This document shows, piece by piece, positions 19,901 through 26,351 of a stretch of DNA of 45,350 nucleotides (positions within the stretch are counted from its first letter, which is position 1; every line of letters starts with the position of its first letter). The DNA is from a virus. The DNA lies in IMG/VR virus record IMGVR_UViG_3300015360_000074, positions 1-45,350 of that record; one strand, 5' to 3'. Below the pieces are notes generated by a model. That model was not told where the DNA came from. It was given only the letters and a program-made list of their open reading frames with translations, and did no database searches. The translations under genes and the position numbers were made by a program.

Positions 19901-20480
19901 CAGCGATGGAATTTACAGGAATAGAGCGATTTCCGCCCTGAGCTAAAATTACAGTCTCGCCTACGTTATGGAACTTAGTCGTAGGAACACTGAGATTGAT
20001 AACGAAAAAACTACCAGAAGGCGCAATGGAGACGTAAGGAATTGGCCCTTCAATATTAGGGGTTCCACGACCAATATAGATTGACCCAGTGGCCGTCCAG
20101 GCGGTAGTATCGCTAACCTTGATAGAGGTAGAGCCGATATTTGGAGACATAGCGCCAGCGTATATCTTAGTGGATTTCTTGGTAAAACCAGTATCGGTAA
20201 CAGTAACCTGACCAGTGGCTGGTTTTGCGGTAACAGGAGCTACACGATTCTCGATAGCCAAGCGCTTAAGTGTGTCACCGGTTGCACGATCTACAGAAAA
20301 ATCACGGAGAATCTGAAATACGTCGCCAGATGCGCGAACAGTAGCAAGGGCTACAGTCTCAAAAAAACTGGTTACAGCTGATCCTACGTTAAAATCGTTA
20401 ATACCCTGCTTAGTAGCATAGGTTGAGAGCATATCTGCAAGCACTGCTTCATAAGATTTTGGATTTGGCAAGTCACTCAT
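13935..20480 (-). CDS. Giant baseplate J-like (gp6-type) wedge protein
   Basis: 2181 residues, several times the usual 350-650 of the family. The N-terminus (about 1-330) has the typical start of baseplate J proteins: helical segment, RATGDTLKRLAIENRV near 65, and SETDDQLRVRIKRAIESRGLGT near 270-290. The C-terminus (about 2040-2181) has the J signature: DRRIQVSINIRIATG, a helix, PIDFSSIVSVVKAVPGVVSV. About 1700 residues are inserted between them, built from recurring beta units (see finding). J proteins form the dodecameric wedge ring that triggers sheath contraction. It lies 37 bp after the gp25-type gene, as in contractile tails generally. AAGGA is 14 bp from the ATG, a weak site. Confidence 0.85.
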   Translation of the reverse strand: MSDLPNPKSYEAVLADMLSTYATKQGINDFNVGSAVTSFFETVALATVRASGDVFQILRDFSVDRATGDTLKRLAIENRVAPVTAKPATGQVTVTDTGFTKKSTKIYAGAMSPNIGSTSIKVSDTTAWTATGSIYIGRGTPNIEGPIPYVSIAPSGSFFVINLSVPTTKFHNVGETVILAQGGNRSIPVNSIAVSPAVGSSSDLQFAVTTAAIILDGEVSVGNVQVASLTPGADGNVPRGAIKQFSNPPFAGAAVTNTLPFITGKDSETDDQLRVRIKRAIESRGLGTATAVKNSVIGAAPSDEDATIVSSDILSNSDGAILYIDDGSGYEAKNTGVGLEAIVNSAIGGEQFFQLSTGGRQTSVTKAFLISTLSAPFDIIDGDTLALIVGETTYQHVFTSSDFRSPGGVTANEVTASVNANPELGFEATTSGGGLYVVFRSKTEGSDNIKISTPTTSGRDASVQLGLSENETQTLRLYKNKIPLNKDGKTASVFTQEQSLWSPTIVTGDTLILLVDGTAAITYTVYDADFIATGLYTSVSSANSLDSWAEVLTAKLTGVTVSVVGQRLRITSNLGSNNRAEVVIDGASSLVTKGMLSSLTGLSAQGKASDFILSRNTAQIELAVPLVAGDVLEAGTTQTEARIQSLEIPGGSVAFSADAHIWLLIDNPGEIIVTGVAGNTIIDVTKPATNTVRYVTTIPSAFDNVVVGDYIIIWSEELNINNRLEGRVHAKTGTTLDIVVTAAEWAAAVAESGILFSEGFVILRSTLAPQKFRITLGPKTLDDITQELQDQTNSLIFSVLEDRYIVVRSRTKNTNGYVLVVTADLEGKLLNLPANTSNTSKDSLIAFYDSRTREGQLPRFVHSSFAAGSAANPPDSFTASVTSNISFAGRDPNELICELHPYGAIPDSQPYGECAQVKSIAGPVVTIAEQALIRRMRIDDRFFIANPLDFGFSDTAVVVLDNDTTAKSFEMPFYRRAVTNTSFANNPSSFNAYDVDAGPVVNFASSFGPGFDFQQFKVLMQAKKVLKHALPETALLYRSARWGRSGEKITVGYDYPGGPNALVTSNIDVSNSVDIRIVLASGAAIASAVDGSTEWDITVTPNTPIAGVDQVTYTWTGLGTNPSITLSGGEYVNITNQTEFDEANIGIFRISSEVGFTPTPTSFSVQRPTAAAVAESNKSTLVPGAISFYASASTTAADVKAYVDTDLALYVTATIVNDGGTSGSGVFVESTYEDSGFSYDRVSLLDGINWIASNDLSVSPQFTFKKPLDLSSDVGYAFNSSEEVRLVPTTHEQVKRLLSVLAVTGFTTVGTIGTTERASRLELATQILGSKGAVQIIGGLANKYEVPVLDIATRLNNTVMSVSADRVSAQGVHSDQWFRLEATVKQRKETLLSSNSGVTIIGNSPASGKSTVMFNNRELNQRYFGKPRHHVRSRGNTFRVEKQGNLVCISWNLVGTSPDFLLSAVDFNDAGGGTLNVSKVTGGNDVEYIVLTGNANFNGLSIGDLVTVANMPDPDNNGTFLVTGVSSNGKTLRVLNSASVNEFSSGTFTFSANSTAGDQFTIGITNLIAGTNFAIGATAADTAANLSAVIGTVPGANSTVNGLVVTVTANAPSSTLALAYSGTLVVTVSGASIVGQSFNASDFSASTEVSEGDTLIMSNPFAVLNQGKFLVIRRYDDSIWIENPNVVEEEVTLPANLISLGFDATTSFKVNATNHTQYLNWNGVGLEPSLGNAKVGDVVRFGTDFAVANQGNFMVISAGAKKQQIERFVMPTGAQFTIGGPGKYFLLNSAGDVNQYYVWFNINGSNSDPAPGGLTPVLAAILSGDSSAQVAAKTALAITGTSDISATSLNNEVTSTTSGFQETTAASNFNVPAPFTAALVQAGKRSFLEATNPSAVNEAAVFVIGSVLEDHRPQMQFLEIEASVFGDKVVATGDTLTLSNAGSWVIDEVIDRNTAVVIGTMANVDNASLNNRESSVFVEEAAFYFGYKHVLLVSAQAGAPQRTQIVFDTNAQSSKINEAAGVQLISVNKMDFNTLIKKGLDSYRYDTGLIGEANRIVYGDPRDSTTYPGSGAAGAEIFVREPLDRRIQVSINIRIATGAPFAQLAEQVRTNVSSLINSNKIGVPIDFSSIVSVVKAVPGVVSVAISSPQYDSTHDIIFIAPGEKARILDPGLDISVSQIGT

Positions 20481-20517
20481 AGTATAAAGATTGTCCTTGT
20501 AAGACTTATATCATAGC

Positions 20518-23109
20518 CTATATGGGCATTTGGAAACTAAGAGGGAAAACCCCTTGTTGACCAGCAATCATTACGCCCATATTGATTGACAAAGTTGGTC
20601 CATTAATAGTAATCTGAAGACTGTCAAGCCCTTGATAACGTGAGTCATCTTCGATCATTTTGTTAATAGAATTGTAGATATCCTGAACGTCCACTTCAGA
20701 AGTCATAACACCTGGTCTTATACCCATCCCAAACTCTGGATGGGTTATAAGTCTTCCTTTTGGGGTAGAAAGCTTGATTCTTATGGCTTGAATTAAATTA
20801 GTAATACCAGCAGCGTATCTAAAATCACCATAACTATTCGTTGCTAGATCGCCTGATTCGGTCAATAACCAGTCCACCTTGCTAAGCCCTACTAGGTCTA
20901 CGGCCTGTACAGAGGCAGGGATCACGATATTGTCACTTTCAGGAACCGGTAAAGTGCTAGGAATGAAGATTTTTTGCTGACTGTTTACGGTGCCAGGCAG
21001 ATAGGCCTGCATATAAGCAAGATCTGCAATCGTATATGGATCTAAATCAGCTTCTCCATCCAAGGTGACCAGAAAAGAAGTATCAGAAAGACGACCTAGA
21101 TCTAAAATTCTACGAGCAGACTGGGCCTGAGCAGTTGATCCAATCAGTACGCGTTGTCCTATGTAAAGATTCTCTATGTTGTTTATTGTGATTTGCCTTC
21201 CAGTTGCATTGGACAGCAGTGATCGTTTAAAACCGTCTTCATCAATATAAGGATCTCTCAAATTATTCAAGGTGACGATTTCAAGCCATTTCTGAGCATC
21301 CCCAAGATAGCGCAGGGCAATCTGTTCAACGTTTTTACCAAAAGGAACTGGAACAAGGATTTTACTATTTGGCAGGTCAAAAGGAATACCTGCAGCATCG
21401 GCCAAGCCAGCTACGTATTCCATATTGGTTTTCTTGTTCAAATCGTCAATATCCGTAGTAGCAGTTAAAATATCATAAGACTGCAAGACTTCATACAGGG
21501 CCTTTAAAATACCGTATTCGTCCAGTGTCATGGACTGAATGCGTGATTTGGGAGGTGGGCGACCATAGATCTGACTGTAATATGCATCCCCTGCTCCAAA
21601 ATTATTTGAGAGCTGGGTGGTTAGATCTGCAATTACGGCGCGGAATTCACGAAGATCGTCCACGGTAGTTTCGCGAGCATCTTCTATAATCGTATCGACA
21701 GCAAACTGCTGAGCATCGTTTAGCTGCAGACTGAACACGGGAACCATATCCATGAGATCAAAGTTGCGCTCTGGATTATCAAAAATATTATTAGAAGGAT
21801 CTAGGGTCTGATTTATAGCGGCCTGATCGCCAAGTTGACCACCGGCTATAGCAGCAATGCTCAATCCCTCGGTTAGTAGAGAGCTTGTTACAATTGCAGA
21901 TAAGGCAGATATAACCCTTGGATCGCTAGAAGATGAAGATATTGAATCCTTCAAAATCCTCATCGATTCCTTAATAGAACTAGAATAATCTTTCTGGATC
22001 TGAGATGGGAGGTCGGCCACGCTGGTAACTACGCCTGAAAGATCTTTTACAAACAATGCGGTTTGACGCAAAACTTCAAGAGGTTTTCCTACGTCAGATC
22101 TAACCGCACTAATAAGATCGATTGCAGCGGACATTGTACGGCGAGCTTCCGTAATAGTGCTCATAATACGCTGTAAAATACCCGAATCAATTTTTTGCAA
22201 ATTTGGTACAACAGCAGAGACCTTCTCCTGAAGATTAATGCGTCTCCAGGCCTTCAACTGCATTACGTAGGTGACTTCCATCGCTTTGGCAACGCTTTGT
22301 TGCCAAACAAATTGCTCTGGAGTAACTACATAAGAAGCGTTCTGCTTAGGAATATCGAATACCAAGCGCCAGCCAGCATTGTCAGGTTTTTTCTTGGCTT
22401 CTGCATATTGTTCGAGAAACTGCTGAAGGGCCAGTGCGTGGTGGTAACCAGTGCTCGATGAGCCTTCGGGTGAGGTTTCAGGGCGCTTTGGGCTAGGCTT
22501 GCTTGCCGGATGTCCAGAGGTAGCTGCGTTAATAACACGATTTACTTGACCAAACAGGTTACCTACTGCCTCAATAGTTCCACCAAAAATAGATTCAAGG
22601 ACGGACGGACTTTGTGGGGGAGCAGTCACGCTCTGGCGATAAGGCCATACTCCCATGGTTCCCGTGGCGTTAATCGTCTTAAACCTAAGACCGCCGTGTT
22701 CTTCCAGTATGCCTTTTAAGGTAGCGGTCGTTTGAATAGCATAGGAATCAGTGATGCTCAGCTGTTGAGGGCTAATAGGAAGGGTAAAAACCCATTTTTT
22801 ACTCAGTGTTTCAAAGTTAACTATTGAATTATTCTGACTATTTGAAACTGTAACCTTGGCAGTATTTCCACCGTTTACCACCCGATTCCCCTTGCGAGTG
22901 TCAATAACAAGTAATCGATATGGAAACAGCTGGTCCCATCGCTTAGGCTCAATATGAATAAAAGGAAAAAAAGCAGATTGAACATTGCTCCAAGGCATTG
23001 AACTTGCTTGGTTATTTTGAGTATTATTCAGATCCCTGACAAGTGCTTGAAATTGCTTAGAGAGATTGTCTGCAATTCCAGTAGGTTGAGGGGTGAATAG
23101 GATGGACAT
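20518..23109 (-). CDS. Baseplate protein: LysM-like domain fused to gp25/GPW domain
   Basis: 863 residues in three parts. The N-terminus (about 1-280) has ISPQQLSITDSYAIQTT and EEHGGLRF, a segment seen in phage tail LysM-type baseplate proteins. A helical middle follows (about 310-560). Near 580-680 is a LysM-like unit (VPFGKNVEQIALRYLGDAQKWLEI). The last 120 residues match the gp25/GPW lysozyme-like baseplate family (TNLIQAIRIKLSTPKGRLITHPEFGMG). In T4, LysM-bearing gp53 and gp25 are separate neighbours in the wedge; here they appear joined. It precedes the J protein gene as expected. The only purine-rich site (AAGGA) is 12 bp before the ATG. Confidence 0.8.
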   Translation of the reverse strand: MSILFTPQPTGIADNLSKQFQALVRDLNNTQNNQASSMPWSNVQSAFFPFIHIEPKRWDQLFPYRLLVIDTRKGNRVVNGGNTAKVTVSNSQNNSIVNFETLSKKWVFTLPISPQQLSITDSYAIQTTATLKGILEEHGGLRFKTINATGTMGVWPYRQSVTAPPQSPSVLESIFGGTIEAVGNLFGQVNRVINAATSGHPASKPSPKRPETSPEGSSSTGYHHALALQQFLEQYAEAKKKPDNAGWRLVFDIPKQNASYVVTPEQFVWQQSVAKAMEVTYVMQLKAWRRINLQEKVSAVVPNLQKIDSGILQRIMSTITEARRTMSAAIDLISAVRSDVGKPLEVLRQTALFVKDLSGVVTSVADLPSQIQKDYSSSIKESMRILKDSISSSSSDPRVISALSAIVTSSLLTEGLSIAAIAGGQLGDQAAINQTLDPSNNIFDNPERNFDLMDMVPVFSLQLNDAQQFAVDTIIEDARETTVDDLREFRAVIADLTTQLSNNFGAGDAYYSQIYGRPPPKSRIQSMTLDEYGILKALYEVLQSYDILTATTDIDDLNKKTNMEYVAGLADAAGIPFDLPNSKILVPVPFGKNVEQIALRYLGDAQKWLEIVTLNNLRDPYIDEDGFKRSLLSNATGRQITINNIENLYIGQRVLIGSTAQAQSARRILDLGRLSDTSFLVTLDGEADLDPYTIADLAYMQAYLPGTVNSQQKIFIPSTLPVPESDNIVIPASVQAVDLVGLSKVDWLLTESGDLATNSYGDFRYAAGITNLIQAIRIKLSTPKGRLITHPEFGMGIRPGVMTSEVDVQDIYNSINKMIEDDSRYQGLDSLQITINGPTLSINMGVMIAGQQGVFPLSFQMPI

Positions 23110-23141
23110 TTGTTTTTTTATTCCTTCAATATAAGATTATG

Positions 23142-23171
23142 TTGTCAGGATCAGACCGTCCCTGATATAAG
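23142..23171 (+). promoter_or_regulatory. Promoter for the lipoprotein operon
   Basis: TTGTCA (23142-23147) and TATAAG (23166-23171) with 18 bp between. The expected start (about 23178) is at the ATG (23180), and no Shine-Dalgarno site is present, so the mRNA may be leaderless. The sequence ATATAAGATTAT occurs twice, at 23130 and 23165. Confidence 0.45.
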
Positions 23172-23179
23172 ATTATCAC

Positions 23180-23758
23180 ATGAAGACCCTATTTTTACTG
23201 ACATTTTTGGTCCTGTTCACATCCTGTAGCTCCCCTGTTCCTAAGAACGAACCTGCATATAAAGGCACTGACCCAAGGCTTCAGGAGTACAAGGATGAGT
23301 TTATGGAGCTGGCTGTTGTTCGTGGGATCGTCTTTAACAGAGATGTGACCATGGGATTCGCCAATACTCAATCTGATGCTTCTGGCGGCGTTATAGGAAT
23401 ATGCACATATGGCCATAGATGGAGAGAAATCGATATTGATGAAAAATTCTTCAAAAGTAGAGGTTATCTCCAAACAAAAGCTTTGATATTTCACGAGTTG
23501 ACACATTGTTACTGTAATCGCAATCACACTTATGGCAGCAAAACAAGGATTCAATATCCTGATGGAATTTTTGAAAAAATTATTGAAAAGTTAAGAACTG
23601 AAATAGACGAAACAGAAATACCCGAAACAGAGCGTCCTTATTTTGAAGATGGCTGTGCAAGAACTCTTATGCACCCAGTCGTAGTAAGTAGTACTTGTAT
23701 GTTCAATCATTACGATCACTATGTTGATGAAATGTTTAACAATTGTAGAGTTTGGTAA
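23180..23758 (+). CDS. Lipoprotein with zinc-metalloprotease motif
   Basis: 192 residues. A signal peptide with hydrophobic core (LFLLTFLVLF) ends in the lipobox FTSC, so Cys16 would be lipidated and the protein anchored to a membrane. HELTHCYCNRNH (105-116) is an HExxH zinc site with a possible third His ligand, one residue further away than in metzincins. A later TLMHPV (about 165) recalls the Met-turn of metzincins. Nine cysteines after the lipobox suggest disulfides and periplasmic folding. Function is inferred: a peptidase acting on envelope or extracellular protein, perhaps in superinfection exclusion or lysis. It is a plus-strand island inside the baseplate genes, with its own promoter. 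Confidence 0.75.
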   Translation: MKTLFLLTFLVLFTSCSSPVPKNEPAYKGTDPRLQEYKDEFMELAVVRGIVFNRDVTMGFANTQSDASGGVIGICTYGHRWREIDIDEKFFKSRGYLQTKALIFHELTHCYCNRNHTYGSKTRIQYPDGIFEKIIEKLRTEIDETEIPETERPYFEDGCARTLMHPVVVSSTCMFNHYDHYVDEMFNNCRVW

Positions 23759-23765
23759 TCAATTT

Positions 23766-23774
23766 TGCTATAAT
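23766..23774 (+). promoter_or_regulatory. Extended -10 promoter element
   Basis: TG-C-TATAAT is a full extended -10. It lies just after the stop of the lipoprotein and 4 bp before the first of two tandem ATGs (23779, 23782). No good -35 is present; TTGTAG at 23743 is 20 bp away. The expected start falls on the ATG pair, so the message would be leaderless. Confidence 0.45.
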
Positions 23775-23778
23775 CAAT

Positions 23779-24129
23779 ATGATGACTAGAGATGAGCAAC
23801 AAATAGTTTCTGAAGTTTACAGTAAATTTGTCCAAAGCGAACATTTGAACTCTTGGGACGATCTAGACGATAGCCTTTGTCTTTTGGAGAGCCTGACAAA
23901 TGTCGAATTGGCGAATGAAGCACAGGTTTTATTCGACACGCATAGCACGGGAAACGTTCGCTGTAAGCTAAATCACTCTCCTAAACTCTGCATGGTTCCC
24001 ATGCTCATGGAGGCGGTTGCGGCTATATTAAAACTTTGGAATGAAACCGGAATGCTACATATAAAAAATAAATACGTCTTTCAATATTATTTAGCCTTAT
24101 CCCACGTCAAGTTTATTGTTTTAGATTAA
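23779..24129 (+). CDS. Small unknown protein downstream of the lipoprotein
   Basis: 116 residues from the ATG at 23779 (the ATG at 23782 is equally possible). No Shine-Dalgarno site is visible; an extended -10 lies directly upstream. The sequence is acidic at the N-terminus and helical (DEQQIVSEVYSKFVQSE), with three Cys and a central MVPMLMEAVAAILKLW helix. It has no signal peptide, unlike its partner. The last 9 bases overlap the convergent structural gene. Function is unknown; the shared island suggests a link with the lipoprotein. Confidence 0.55.
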   Translation: MMTRDEQQIVSEVYSKFVQSEHLNSWDDLDDSLCLLESLTNVELANEAQVLFDTHSTGNVRCKLNHSPKLCMVPMLMEAVAAILKLWNETGMLHIKNKYVFQYYLALSHVKFIVLD

Positions 24130-25506
24130 GACTTTGTACAGGCGACCGTTTTCTCTAGGTCTATATTTAGACGGAACGATGCCGTTCAAAATAACAGATT
24201 TGCCATTTATAGATTTTACGGCTCTTAACAATTCTTCCTGACCTTCTGCTATTACATATACCAGATCGCCCACGGACAAAAAGCTAGCATCCCTAAGGTG
24301 AAGAGTTGCCGTGCTAGAGGCTGGAGCGGCAAACAAGCTTACTCTTATAACCGTTTCATATAAAGCCTTGGTTTCAATAGCGCTTGCGGCAATCTGATCT
24401 TGAACTTGGGAAGATGTTTGAAGACCGTTCAAAAGGGTCAAAGATCCGCCTAGAGTATTGAGCCTTAAAACCAAAAAAGAATAGCGCTGTCCATAGAAAC
24501 CGCTGCTCGAAACTATATCCCCAGTGGTTAAATCCTGATTGATTGATCCCAGGTTCAAGTTTAGCTCACCAAGCCTGCTAGTGATATTTGTCAAACGAGT
24601 GTTCAGCGCTGTCTGTAGGGCGGTTAGCTCTGAAGAATGCAGCTTTGTAGGCGCTAACAGATTCGCATTGTAACCGCTAAAGCCTGCACAGGTAGTCTGT
24701 CCGTGGGCGGTATTGAAATCCGAATAGGCTAACCACAAATCCAGGGCAGGAACAATAGTATTATTAATATAATCTATGGCCGCCTGATTCTGGGCTTGAC
24801 GACCGATATTCACATCATTCATTACGATTACAGCGGCTTCTGCAAGCAGTAAACTTCGAAGTTGGTTTACAGTATTCACTAAATTTGTTTTTAAGGTTTC
24901 CACCGCTGGATAAGAAGAGATTACATCCGGTCCAGGTGTCCAAGTTTCACCATTCAATATACAGGTAGCCTGATCAGTATACAAAATGTCAGAACAGGTT
25001 CCGCTTGCCTGACATTCTTGGCCAGACGTGTTCTGTATGTCTGCATAGGAAGAGGCGCTAGTGATAAAAGCAAGAGCCGCGTTTATAACATCGCCCTCTT
25101 TTGTGGTAGCATCGTAAGTTTCAGAATATTTCTTACCAATGGCAAAACTGAGTGCGTATGGCTTGAACCTAACCCATATATTGCTATAGGCAGCTAAGCT
25201 AGGAACAGAAGTCTGAACATCATTGGGAAAAAAACTATTTCTCAATATTCTTTTTGCGGCATCTTGTATGTCAGTTTCAGAAATTTGAGTACGAATCTGA
25301 CCAGTTAGATAGTTTGACTCTAGCTGATAGGCGTTAACAAGATCATTGACTGGGTCAAAAAGACGCTTATTGGCCTGGTCTAATTTGTAAATAGAGTCTA
25401 CCTGAACCTGAATCTGTTCTTTTGCGGATAGCAATCCTTGAATTTCTTTTTCCGTATTTACAATTTTTAGAGAAAACGCAATACGGTCATCTTGTGACAA
25501 TGGCAT
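24121..25506 (-). CDS. Tail/baseplate-associated coiled-coil protein
   Basis: 461 residues, largely helical with Gln/Asn/Leu heptads (about 1-90, 210-265, 300-390) and a small beta domain at the C-terminus (LRDASFLSVGDLVYVIAEG, RPRENGRLYKVLI). An insert near 160-195 has Cys165, Cys171 and Cys182 in CSDILYTDQATC...GETWTPG, a short module I associate with marine-type phage structural proteins. GAGGGT precedes the ATG, which overlaps the previous stop (TAATG). Its place between spike/hub and the LysM/gp25 protein suggests a baseplate subunit. No family is named with confidence. Confidence 0.6.
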   Translation of the reverse strand: MPLSQDDRIAFSLKIVNTEKEIQGLLSAKEQIQVQVDSIYKLDQANKRLFDPVNDLVNAYQLESNYLTGQIRTQISETDIQDAAKRILRNSFFPNDVQTSVPSLAAYSNIWVRFKPYALSFAIGKKYSETYDATTKEGDVINAALAFITSASSYADIQNTSGQECQASGTCSDILYTDQATCILNGETWTPGPDVISSYPAVETLKTNLVNTVNQLRSLLLAEAAVIVMNDVNIGRQAQNQAAIDYINNTIVPALDLWLAYSDFNTAHGQTTCAGFSGYNANLLAPTKLHSSELTALQTALNTRLTNITSRLGELNLNLGSINQDLTTGDIVSSSGFYGQRYSFLVLRLNTLGGSLTLLNGLQTSSQVQDQIAASAIETKALYETVIRVSLFAAPASSTATLHLRDASFLSVGDLVYVIAEGQEELLRAVKSINGKSVILNGIVPSKYRPRENGRLYKVLI

Positions 25507-25775
25507 TAGTGTACCCTCAATGGGTGTATATAGAAACTAGCTAGAGCCAGCATAGCACTATCTTTCTCTTCGTCAGCGCCATTATCTAATATATTTCTTA
25601 ATTCTTTCAAAACAGCCTTGCTGACTTGCTCTATGATTTCTGGAGGAAACACTATGATACCGTCCGAAATATAAACTTCTGTCCCAATCTGAATCCAAAA
25701 GCCCTGTTCGGCAATGCGAAGATCCGTGGCAGAATACCTATAGGGGTTTTTTTCACCATTTTTCTTTTTAGACAT
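25506..25775 (-). CDS. Small protein in the baseplate operon
   Basis: 89 residues: a basic N-terminus (MSKKKNGEKNPYRYS), a beta segment (GFWIQIGTEVYISDGIIVFP) and helices rich in Glu/Ala. It overlaps the upstream membrane-protein gene by 8 bp and the downstream gene by TAATG, so it is probably translated with them. No membrane segment. It could be a small baseplate or chaperone-type protein; no motif is recognised. Confidence 0.6.
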   Translation of the reverse strand: MSKKKNGEKNPYRYSATDLRIAEQGFWIQIGTEVYISDGIIVFPPEIIEQVSKAVLKELRNILDNGADEEKDSAMLALASFYIHPLRVH

Positions 25776-26319
25776 ATTGCCCCAATATTAGCCTGAGTGT
25801 TATCAGTGTGGTTAAATCGTAGAAAGTATGACAAATCATAACCGTCCCTACTCCATATTTTTCCCCTAATTTAGTTACTATTGGAATATAAAAAGACAAA
25901 AGAAATGCTGCTATAAAACCTTGATAGGTATGGCCCATTCCAAAGGCAAACATAACCGCGATGGTTATTGCCATTCGGACGCGATTGGCAAATTTACTGT
26001 CATTGAAAAAAGAAAACAGAAGAACTAATGGTAAAATATGAACCATGTCTTCCCAAAATACAAAAGCTGTTGCTCCTAGAGGTATCATGTCTATAGCGGC
26101 CTTGGTATCGCCTGGCAAAAAGTCTATAATTTTTGGAAAAATACTAAGCAAGACCACCCTAAGAACAGTGACCATGGCCATAAGAGAAAGGAATCGTTTT
26201 ACAGCCTTTTTCTCAATTCTTACAAATTTTCCGTAACCAGCCCTGATCGTGGCGAACAATATTACAGTGCCAATGATCCAAAAGGGGAACATGTTTATCG
26301 CCATTTCTTTAAAAGTCAT
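25768..26319 (-). CDS. CPBP-like intramembrane protease family protein
   Basis: 183 residues, about five membrane segments (near 12-27, 45-62, 82-104, 114-130, 132-148, with a C-terminal one). Three sets of residues fit the CPBP/CAAX-protease pattern: Glu90-Asp91 in FWEDMVH, His130 in FGMGH and His164 with Asp168 in HTFYD. The family hydrolyses peptide bonds within membranes, and bacterial members include self-immunity proteins. The motifs are spaced as expected but the first is weaker (ED rather than EE, no Arg). AGGAG precedes the ATG. It lies inside the baseplate operon, so it would be made with the tail proteins; why is unclear. Function inferred. Confidence 0.6.
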   Translation of the reverse strand: MTFKEMAINMFPFWIIGTVILFATIRAGYGKFVRIEKKAVKRFLSLMAMVTVLRVVLLSIFPKIIDFLPGDTKAAIDMIPLGATAFVFWEDMVHILPLVLLFSFFNDSKFANRVRMAITIAVMFAFGMGHTYQGFIAAFLLSFYIPIVTKLGEKYGVGTVMICHTFYDLTTLITLRLILGQYV

Positions 26320-26351
26320 GTTTTCTCCTATCTTATTGTATCATTTTACTG

